A DNA stretch of 64,000 nt from the NCBI GenBank assembly GCA_023459495.1, contig JAEWTL010000004.1, positions 124,001 to 188,000 on the forward strand, given 5' to 3'. This DNA comes from Bacillota bacterium (GTDB lineage: Bacteria > Bacillota > Clostridia > Christensenellales > SZUA-584). Shown here one piece after another: positions 36,440-43,042 of the stretch. Both the position numbers and the translations under genes were made by a program. The first letter of the stretch is position 1. Every line of letters starts with the position of its first letter. The notes under the pieces are model-generated. The model was not told the origin of the DNA, did not search any database, and worked only from the letters and a program-made list of their open reading frames with translations.

Positions 36440-36930
36440 TGGAAGTGCTGCGCGGTTTTGCCCCCATCGCGGACGAAAACAGCCGCATCCTCATCCTCGG
36501 GTCCGCTCCGAGCGTGGAATCGCTGCGCAGGAGCCAGTACTACGGCAACCCGCAGAACGCTTTCTGGCGGCTGATGCCCGCGCTGCTGAACGAGCCATTT
36601 ACCGAAGACTATGCCCAGCGAACCGCCATGCTGCTGCGCCACGGCGTCGCGCTGTGGGATGTGCTGAAAAGCTGCGAGCGCGAAGGCAGCCTGGATTCGA
36701 ATATCAAACGGCCGGAGGTCAACGACTTCCCGGCCTTTTTCGCAGCCCACCCACGCATTATCCGCGTGTATCTGAATGGCGGCATGGCTTACACGCTGTT
36801 CAAGAAGCACACTGGGTTTAATTATCCGGGCATCGAGTTTACGCGCCTTGGGTCCACCAGCCCTGCACATGCGGTACCGTTTGAAGAGCGGCTGTTGGAC
36901 TGGCGGCATATCCTGCCGCTGCCCGGTTGA
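36439..36930 (+). CDS. family 6-like uracil-DNA glycosylase (DNA-deoxyinosine glycosylase)
   Basis: A 163-residue UDG-fold enzyme. GSAPSVESLRRSQYYGNPQN (about 22-41) followed by AFW is the signature of hypoxanthine-DNA glycosylases, and GSTSPAHA near residue 138 is motif 2. The family removes deaminated bases in DNA. Its position inside a metabolic operon, starting within the TGA of the synthetase, is probably convenience rather than pathway. Confidence 0.87.
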   Translation: MEVLRGFAPIADENSRILILGSAPSVESLRRSQYYGNPQNAFWRLMPALLNEPFTEDYAQRTAMLLRHGVALWDVLKSCEREGSLDSNIKRPEVNDFPAFFAAHPRIIRVYLNGGMAYTLFKKHTGFNYPGIEFTRLGSTSPAHAVPFEERLLDWRHILPLPG

Positions 36931-36941
36931 AAGGAGCGATT

Positions 36942-37307
36942 ATGAAGGAATTCCCGGAATTCATGAAGCGCGCGGGCAGGCCTGTCGACGCGGCCCAGCA
37001 GAACACAGCGGATGTGGAAGGCTACTGGTTTGAAGGCGCGGAGGGACAGATGGCGTTCTGGACCTGCTGCGAGGCACGGGAATCCAAGCCGCACATGCAC
37101 GATTTTGACGAGTATATGACTGTGCTGGATGGCGAATATATACTGTGTACGGACGAAGGCGAAACCGTGCTGCGTCCGGGGGACGAAGCCGTGATCCCGC
37201 GAGGCATCCGCCAGTGGGGCCGCTGCATCGCAGGTACGCGCACCATCCATGTGTTCGGCGGACAGCGCATTCACTCAGCGAAGGAGGAACAGCATGAAAA
37301 ACTATGA
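36942..37307 (+). CDS. small cupin-domain protein
   Basis: 121 residues forming one cupin barrel. SKPHMHDFDEYMTVLDGEY gives the metal-binding His pair and Glu, and LRPGDEAVIPRG the second motif. The ATG at 36942 follows GAAAGGAGCGATT. Function unknown: dioxygenases, isomerases and sensors all share this fold. Its 3' end overlaps the start of the hydrogenase-like gene by 14 nt. Confidence 0.8.
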   Translation: MKEFPEFMKRAGRPVDAAQQNTADVEGYWFEGAEGQMAFWTCCEARESKPHMHDFDEYMTVLDGEYILCTDEGETVLRPGDEAVIPRGIRQWGRCIAGTRTIHVFGGQRIHSAKEEQHEKL

Positions 37308-38526
37308 ACAAGCCAGCCACGACGTAACCGAAGCTGCGGTAAAGCGCAGCATCGACTCCATATTCCGCTCACCGGAATACGACGCATACCACATCGATTG
37401 TCTGACGAATCCCAAAAAACACGCGCCCGTGGTGCGGCTCGGCAAATGCGACTGCGGCGGCGATCATGCCTGCGAAGGCATCTGCTTTTACGGCGCGCTC
37501 ACGCACGACAACGATGGTAACGTCGTAGTCTCACAGAAGAACTGCGTAGGCTGCGGTGAGTGCATCGAAGCATGCGACAGCCACAACCTCGGCGAGATCA
37601 AGGAGGTCGTACCGATCTTTGAACACGTGAACGCGTGCGAGCCGGTGTACGCCATGATCGCACCCGCGTACATCAGCCAGTTCGGGCCGGACATGACGCC
37701 CGGCAAGCTGCGCAATGCGTTCAAGCAGCTCGGCTTTGCGGGCATGATTGAGGTGGCGCTGTTCGCGGATATCCTCACACTGAAAGAGGCGCTGGAGTTT
37801 GACGCAGCAGTGCAGACCAACGAAGACTTTGTGCTGACGAGCTGCTGCTGCCCCATCTGGGTGGGCATGATCCAGAAGGTGTATAACGAGCTGCTGCCGC
37901 ACATGCCACCCTCCGTATCGCCCATGGCGGCGTGCGGGCGCGCGGTGAAGCGCCTGAACCCCGGCGCGGCAACGGTGTTCGTTGGCCCATGCCTTGCCAA
38001 GAAGGCCGAGGCACGGCAGGAGGATATATCCGAGGCGGTGGATTTTGTGCTGACGTTTAAGGAGATGGAGGAAATCTTCAGCGCCGCGGGGATTGATCCT
38101 GCACAGCTTGAGGAGGACCAGCGCGACCATTCCTCCGCCGGGGGGCGCATGTACGCGCGCACGGGCGGCGTCAGCGAATCGGTGGAAGCTACGGTGCACC
38201 GCTTAAAGCCGGAGCGCGCCATACCGGTGCGTGCACGGCAGGCCGACGGCGTTCCGGCGTGCAAGGCGATGCTCGCCGATATCCAGAGCGGTCATTTTGA
38301 CGCGAACTTCCTCGAGGGGATGGGATGTGTGCGCGGCTGCGTCGGCGGCCCGCGGGCGCTTATCGATCGGGATATTGCCGCAAAAAACGTGAACGAATAC
38401 GCTGCCCACGCGGCCTATGAGACGCCCGCGGACAATCCGTACGTGCTGGAATTGCTGCAAAGTCTGGGGTTTGATACGATCGAAAGCCTGGTCAAAGGCG
38501 AGAATATGTTTACGAGAAGGTTTTAG
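37294..38526 (+). CDS. [FeFe]-hydrogenase-like iron-sulfur protein
   Basis: 410 residues. An N-terminal unusual cysteine set C52-x-C54-x5-C60-x3-C64 and a classical ferredoxin cluster CVGCGECIEAC (84-94) precede an [FeFe]-hydrogenase large-subunit domain. H-cluster segments are TSCCCPIW (182-189; usual TSCCPxW with one extra Cys), GPCLAKKAE (231-239) and GMGCVRGCVGG (342-352). All cysteines needed to hold an H-cluster appear present. No small-subunit domain, and no HydE/F/G maturation genes, in view. AAGGAGGAACAGC precedes the ATG. It may be a true hydrogenase, an H2 sensor or a non-hydrogenase relative. Confidence 0.85.
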   Translation: MKNYEQASHDVTEAAVKRSIDSIFRSPEYDAYHIDCLTNPKKHAPVVRLGKCDCGGDHACEGICFYGALTHDNDGNVVVSQKNCVGCGECIEACDSHNLGEIKEVVPIFEHVNACEPVYAMIAPAYISQFGPDMTPGKLRNAFKQLGFAGMIEVALFADILTLKEALEFDAAVQTNEDFVLTSCCCPIWVGMIQKVYNELLPHMPPSVSPMAACGRAVKRLNPGAATVFVGPCLAKKAEARQEDISEAVDFVLTFKEMEEIFSAAGIDPAQLEEDQRDHSSAGGRMYARTGGVSESVEATVHRLKPERAIPVRARQADGVPACKAMLADIQSGHFDANFLEGMGCVRGCVGGPRALIDRDIAAKNVNEYAAHAAYETPADNPYVLELLQSLGFDTIESLVKGENMFTRRF

Positions 38527-38532
38527 CTCCCG

Positions 38533-38988
38533 TTATAGCCTACCTTCCATGGGCGTGAATCGGATGCCGTTTTGCGTTTGCTCTGCGCCTGTTTCCGTAA
38601 AACCCAGCCTGCGGTAGATTGGGACCGCATAGGGTGAAGAGTTAACCGTAATACGGCTGATTCCGGCTTTGCGGCAAAGCAGCGCATAGTACTCGAACAA
38701 CGCGCGGCTGATGCCCTGCCTGTGGTATTCCTTCTGCACGAAAAGCAGGCTGATGTGCCCCGTTCCGCGCTCGGCCAGCACACCGCGCAGACTGTTGTCC
38801 AGGAAAGCGCCCCACAAGCGCATCTCCCCTGCCTGCGTTTTGCCTGCGATGTTCTCGGTTCGAATGAAAGTGCGGAATTCCTCAATGCCTTCCGGCGCAT
38901 ACTCTGGTGCTTCAAATTCGCTGAACACCTGCCAGACAAGCGCCATTGCGGCCTCCAGCTCCTCCGGCCTGATTTCCCTGATCTCCAC
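38533..38988 (-). CDS. GNAT-family N-acetyltransferase
   Basis: 151 residues. The acetyl-CoA loop is QKEYHRQGISRALFEY and the C-terminal motif IYRRLGFTETG. The GTG start at 38988 is chosen because GAGGTAAAC precedes it and it lies directly after the methyltransferase stop. Target unknown. It converges on the hydrogenase-like gene with only 6 nt between stops, and no clear terminator is seen. Confidence 0.85.
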   Translation of the reverse strand: MEIREIRPEELEAAMALVWQVFSEFEAPEYAPEGIEEFRTFIRTENIAGKTQAGEMRLWGAFLDNSLRGVLAERGTGHISLLFVQKEYHRQGISRALFEYYALLCRKAGISRITVNSSPYAVPIYRRLGFTETGAEQTQNGIRFTPMEGRL

Positions 38989-38990
38989 GT

Positions 38991-39608
38991 TTACCTCACA
39001 AAGTCCATGCAAATGAGCTTTTTACCGCCCAGCAGTGAGCGCTCCTCCCGGAATACCCGCGTATATCCAATATTCTCCATATCGGCAGCCAGCGCCTCTG
39101 GCTCCACCTCCTGATGCACCGTATCCAGACACTGCAGCTTATCCGCAACGGGTGAGGCGGACACGAAACCCACATCACCGTTTTGCTGTATTGCGCAGCA
39201 CACCACGGCAGGCCGCGCCACGCTAATCACCCGAGTGAATGTGCCGACACCGATATATTCAATCAGCAGGTCCGCGATGACAAGCTCAGCATCAGGCATG
39301 CGGCTCGCCTCGTCTTTCAGGTCCATGCAGATCAGTTCCAGTCTGCCGCCCAGAGCAGCATAGCGCTCCGCGCAGGCGTTCAGGTAGTCCGCGCTGATAT
39401 CCACGCCGTACACTTTTTGCACGAGCGCCGGGTCGATGTGCTCAAGCCCGTTGCCGCCCGCTACGCCCAGCACACATACGGTCTTTGCCGCATGCCGTTC
39501 CAACTGGCCTTTCATGACGCCGCTCAGTGCCTGAAGCTGGTCCACCCGCGGGTCGTTCATGTGCATTTCGTAGGTGTCCAGCGGCACCGTTTCCCATGGA
39601 TTGTTCAT
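38991..39608 (-). CDS. class I SAM-dependent methyltransferase
   Basis: 205 residues. The SAM-binding strand VCVLGVAGGNGLEHID is near residues 45-60 and GVDISADYLNACAERY gives the acidic ribose-binding residue. The ATG at 39608 overlaps the sortase stop (ATGA). Substrate unknown. Coupled to the sortase upstream and the acetyltransferase downstream, perhaps only as an operon of convenience. Confidence 0.85.
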   Translation of the reverse strand: MNNPWETVPLDTYEMHMNDPRVDQLQALSGVMKGQLERHAAKTVCVLGVAGGNGLEHIDPALVQKVYGVDISADYLNACAERYAALGGRLELICMDLKDEASRMPDAELVIADLLIEYIGVGTFTRVISVARPAVVCCAIQQNGDVGFVSASPVADKLQCLDTVHQEVEPEALAADMENIGYTRVFREERSLLGGKKLICMDFVR

Positions 39609-40267
39609 GAATCGAGGCGGCACCGCACCACGAGCCTGCCATTGCCGTGCGACTCGCACGTCAGCAGCGTGAGTTCGCTGTCATTTTCCGTATCGTTCAG
39701 CTTTTCGGGATGGTCCGGCGTGATATGGTCCAGTTCGTATATGGTATAGGTATGCGTGACTCCATCCAGACCGGTCACCAGCACCGTATCGCCCACTTTC
39801 AGTTCATCGAGCCTGCCGAAGATGGAACCGTTGGAATAATTGTGGCCGGTGATGACCAGGTTGCCTTCTTCACCGGGCATCACACCTTCGTAGTAGCACG
39901 CTGAAACCTTGAGCGCTTCAGGGGAAGTCTCGGCAAGCACGGGCAGATGGGCATCGATCGCGTCGATATCGATGCGCGCCATGACGTCATATCCCTTCAA
40001 CTCAGGCGCTAAGGCGGCAACAGATGAAGCAGTATCTTCGGGCTGGGATGTGGTGGTCACGCCCGAACTGACGGAAGCTGAAGTATGCGGCGTGATACCG
40101 CTCGCGTCCAGTACGGCCTGCGCGTTATTTCCAGCAGATACGCCTTCGCCCCACAGTGCAAGAAATACGATACCGGCTGCAACCAACAGCACTCCCGCCA
40201 GCGAGAAAAGAATGATACGCCATGTCTTTTGGTTGATCTGCCGGATCCGGCTCCACAGCTCTTTCAT
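39605..40267 (-). CDS. sortase (class D-like)
   Basis: 220 residues. A cytoplasmic basic start and one membrane helix (about 17-40) precede a Ser/Thr-rich stalk (55-85) and a sortase barrel. Catalytic His is in TGHNYSNGSIFGRL, Cys in TLLTCES and Arg in RLVVRCRL. It is a membrane-anchored transpeptidase joining proteins to the wall or building pili. AGAAGGATAAACGA favours the ATG at 40267; an ATG at 40300 is also in frame. No sortase substrate or pilin was found in the window. Confidence 0.9.
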   Translation of the reverse strand: MKELWSRIRQINQKTWRIILFSLAGVLLVAAGIVFLALWGEGVSAGNNAQAVLDASGITPHTSASVSSGVTTTSQPEDTASSVAALAPELKGYDVMARIDIDAIDAHLPVLAETSPEALKVSACYYEGVMPGEEGNLVITGHNYSNGSIFGRLDELKVGDTVLVTGLDGVTHTYTIYELDHITPDHPEKLNDTENDSELTLLTCESHGNGRLVVRCRLDS

Positions 40268-40335
40268 TCGTTTATCCTTCTTTTTAAAGTTTTGATCCAT
40301 TTTACCACATACTGATTCTGAATGCATCTGTCGCA

Positions 40336-40375
40336 GAAATATTGCCCGCGGGCATGAAATATTCCCCATGGGCAA
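40336..40375. repeat. 20-bp tandem operator-like repeat
   Basis: GAAATATTGCCCGCGGGCAT (40336-40355) is followed directly by GAAATATTCCCCATGGGCAA (40356-40375), identical at 16 of 20 positions. The first contains the perfect palindrome TGCCCGCGGGCA and the second CCCATGGG. The 20-bp step, about two helical turns, suggests two regulator dimers on one face. It lies 28 nt before the FAD-Rieske ATG. Confidence 0.7.
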
Positions 40376-40403
40376 AACTAAAACCATCACAGGAGGATGG
40401 AAA

Positions 40404-41915
40404 ATGAGTAACGAATCGTTGTGGATGGCGACCGCGGTGTCAAAAGGATTCCCGTGTTTGCCGGGCGATGTAAACTGCAGCGTAGCGGTGGTAGGCGCGG
40501 GGCTGACAGGCATCACCGTTGCCCTGCTGCTGGCCAAGACCGGCGCGGATGTGGTCGTTGTGGAGGCAGACACCGTGGGTTTCGGCACCTCGGGGCGGAC
40601 AACTGCCAAGGTCACAATCCAGCACGGGCTGTGCTATCACGAGCTCGCAGAGCACCGCGCGCAGTGCTACGCAAAGGCCAACGCCGCGGGTGCGGCGCTG
40701 ATCGAGGAACTGATCCGCAAGCACAGCATCGCTTGCGACTACGAGAAGACGCCCTCCTATGTGTATACGAACGACGACGCACAGTTGGACGCGTTTGACA
40801 AGGAACAGGAGGCTTGTACCCGGCTGGGACTGCCCAGCCGCATCGTACCGGATCCCGGTCTGCCGTTCCCGGTCAAAGCCGCGATCGTGATGGACGGCCA
40901 GGCACAGTTCCATCCGCTAAAATATCTGTACGCATTAGCGGATGCCGCAACTGCGGCAGGCGTTAAAATCTACGAGCACACACGCGTAACGGGCATCGAC
41001 CGGGAGGATGCCTGCGTTCTCCATACCCTGAAAGGGCGCATCACCGCGCAGACGCTGGTACTTGCGACCAACTATCCGCTGATTGAATTCCCCGGGCATT
41101 TTTTCCTGCGGTTGCATCAGGAGCGTTCATACATCATCAGCGCTCCGGCGGGCGGAGCAAACATGCCGGGCATGTACATCTCCGTCGAGGAGCCCATCCG
41201 CTCGATTCGGATGTACAATGCCAACGGCAATGCCCGGCTGCTGCTCGGCGGCTTTGGACACCGCACCGGCAAGGAGGACACCGTGGGCGACTCCTATGCG
41301 CACCTCAAGGATTTCCTGCGAGACGGTTTCCCGCAGGCCCCACGCGAGCCGGATTATCAGTGGTCGGCGCAGGATTGTGCGCCGCTCGACGGTATGCCGT
41401 ATGTGGGTTCTGTCCACGACAAAGCGCCCCGCGTGTTTGTGGCGACCGGATACAACAAATGGGGCATGACGAACAGCGCGGCAGCCGCGGCCATGATATC
41501 GGATGCCATCGCGGGTTCAACCCGAATCGACAAGGAAACCGCTGAGGCGTTCTGCCCGCAGCGTTTCAAGCCCGGCGCGGCTGCGAAAAATTTCTTCGTA
41601 CAGGCGGGTGAAACGGCGGGCGCACTCACCGCAGGCTACGTCTGCCTGCCGCTGGGCAGCTACGACGACGTCGATCCGGGCGAAGGCGCGGTGCTGCGCA
41701 TCGAAGGCGACACACAAGCGGTCTACCGCGATGAAAACGGCGGCCTGCACGCGTTTCAGGGCAGCTGCACGCACCTTGGATGCCCGCTGGAATACAACGC
41801 CGCCGAGAAGTCGTTTGACTGCCGGTGCCACGGCTCGCGTTTCGGCGTGGACGGACAGGTGCTGACCGGCCCCGCCAAAAAGCCGCTTCCGCGTGTGGAT
41901 GTGCAGGAGGAATAA
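40404..41915 (+). CDS. FAD-dependent oxidoreductase with C-terminal Rieske domain (YhfW-like)
   Basis: 503 residues. A DAO-type FAD domain starts with the dinucleotide motif VAVVGAGLTGITVALLLAK (about 27-45) and GFGTSGRTTAK. A C-terminal Rieske [2Fe-2S] domain has CTHLGC (C455, H457) and CRCH (C473, H476). The fusion resembles Bacillus YhfW, of unknown function. AGGAGG supports the ATG at 40404. It probably passes electrons between an amine or hydroxy-acid substrate and the Rieske centre. Its stop overlaps the next start by one base. Confidence 0.9.
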   Translation: MSNESLWMATAVSKGFPCLPGDVNCSVAVVGAGLTGITVALLLAKTGADVVVVEADTVGFGTSGRTTAKVTIQHGLCYHELAEHRAQCYAKANAAGAALIEELIRKHSIACDYEKTPSYVYTNDDAQLDAFDKEQEACTRLGLPSRIVPDPGLPFPVKAAIVMDGQAQFHPLKYLYALADAATAAGVKIYEHTRVTGIDREDACVLHTLKGRITAQTLVLATNYPLIEFPGHFFLRLHQERSYIISAPAGGANMPGMYISVEEPIRSIRMYNANGNARLLLGGFGHRTGKEDTVGDSYAHLKDFLRDGFPQAPREPDYQWSAQDCAPLDGMPYVGSVHDKAPRVFVATGYNKWGMTNSAAAAAMISDAIAGSTRIDKETAEAFCPQRFKPGAAAKNFFVQAGETAGALTAGYVCLPLGSYDDVDPGEGAVLRIEGDTQAVYRDENGGLHAFQGSCTHLGCPLEYNAAEKSFDCRCHGSRFGVDGQVLTGPAKKPLPRVDVQEE

Positions 41916-42880
41916 TGCGGCTTCCCCGTCCTTTCAACTTCGCGCCCTACCATGACGGGCCGCATGCGCGGCCATACTTCGAGGGCTGGTATTTTAAACA
42001 GGCTTCGGAAGCGGGCGCATTCTCCGTCATACCGGGCATATATCTGGGCAAAGACGGCGGCACCGCTTTTGTGCAGGTGATCTTCGGATCGCCGCCCGAA
42101 AGCCGGTTTGTCCCGTACCCGATCGAGGAATTTCGCTTTCATCCGGGCCGTTTCGAGCTTTCCATCGGTAAAAACGCTTTTTCGGCTGAACATGTTACGC
42201 TTGATATCGACGAGATTGGCCTTTCCGCCTCGCTCTCCTATACCGGCCATGTGCCGCTGGTTTCCTCGCCGCTCTCCCCTTCGGTTATGGGGTATTTTGC
42301 GTACCTGCCCGCCATGCAGTGCAATCACGGCGTAGTGAGCCTGTCGCATCAGGCCAACGGCACGGTGGAGTTCGGCGGCCGCCATCTCGTTTTTCGTGAT
42401 GCGGACGGTTACATCGAGAAGGACTGGGGCCGCGAGTTTCCGCAAAGCTGGATATGGGTACAGGCCAACCATGGGGACGCGGGGCTGATGTGCGCCGCAG
42501 CAAGCATCCCCATGCCGGGCTTTGCGTTCACCGGCGTTATCTGCGCGCTGGTTTACGGCGACAGACAGTACCGTTTCGCGACGTACAACGGCGCACGGCT
42601 AGTTTCACTCAGCGCCGATGGTCACCGAGTGGAAGCGGAATTAGTCCGCCGGGACTTCCGGCTGTATATCGCTGCTCACAGCGACGCCATGGGTACGCTA
42701 ATGGCGCCTTCCCCTGCGGGAATGACACGGCAGATCACCGAAAGCATCTCCGCGGTTTGCGACGTCGTATTGGAGCATCGCGGAAGAACGCTGATTCGCA
42801 GCCGCTTCAACCACGCCGGGCTGGAAATGCTGCATCCCGAAGGCCTGCAAGTAAAAAGCCTCGACAGTAATCAGCGGTGA
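41915..42880 (+). CDS. tocopherol cyclase-like protein
   Basis: 321 residues. PYFEGWYFKQ near the start and YIEKDWGREFPQSWIWVQAN in the middle are the conserved segments of the tocopherol-cyclase family of lipocalin-like double barrels. In plants the family closes the chromanol ring; bacterial relatives in anaerobes have no known reaction. There is no signal peptide. It is translationally coupled (TAATG) to the FAD-Rieske gene, suggesting the two act on one substrate. Confidence 0.82.
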   Translation: MRLPRPFNFAPYHDGPHARPYFEGWYFKQASEAGAFSVIPGIYLGKDGGTAFVQVIFGSPPESRFVPYPIEEFRFHPGRFELSIGKNAFSAEHVTLDIDEIGLSASLSYTGHVPLVSSPLSPSVMGYFAYLPAMQCNHGVVSLSHQANGTVEFGGRHLVFRDADGYIEKDWGREFPQSWIWVQANHGDAGLMCAAASIPMPGFAFTGVICALVYGDRQYRFATYNGARLVSLSADGHRVEAELVRRDFRLYIAAHSDAMGTLMAPSPAGMTRQITESISAVCDVVLEHRGRTLIRSRFNHAGLEMLHPEGLQVKSLDSNQR

Positions 42881-42883
42881 TTT

Positions 42884-43033
42884 ACGAGGGCTCTGCCCTC
42901 GTGCTCCCGCCCAAGGGACCAGTCCCTTGGGTATCCCTTTATACACGAAACGCCCCGAACAGGGCGTTTCGTACGACGGGATTCTTAAGGGCCATTGGCC
43001 CTTAAGCGGAGGCTTGGAGGCAGAGCCTCCAAG
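42884..43033. repeat. modular five-hairpin array, copy A
   Basis: Five consecutive stem-loops in 150 bp. HP1 ACGAGGGC/GCCCTCGT (42884-42902), HP2 CCCAAGGGAC/GTCCCTTGGG (42910-42931), HP3 ACGAAACGCCC/GGGCGTTTCGT (42945-42972), HP4 CTTAAGGGCC/GGCCCTTAAG (42984-43006), HP5 CTTGGAGGC/GCCTCCAAG (43013-43033). HP1, HP4 (with GACGGGATT before it) and HP5 recur in the copy at 52432-52579, while HP2 and HP3 differ in sequence but keep their stems. It lies between convergent genes. Confidence 0.85.
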
Positions 43034-43042
43034 AAAAGCTCT

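Noticed and set aside
40268..40615. N-terminal extension of the sortase frame
   Set aside because: The frame is open far upstream but would cross the tandem operator and the start of the divergent FAD-Rieske gene, and the sortase signal anchor begins only at 40267.
42884..43033. CRISPR array
   Set aside because: The repeated hairpins are different from each other and not regularly spaced, and no cas gene is present. No CRISPR was seen elsewhere either.
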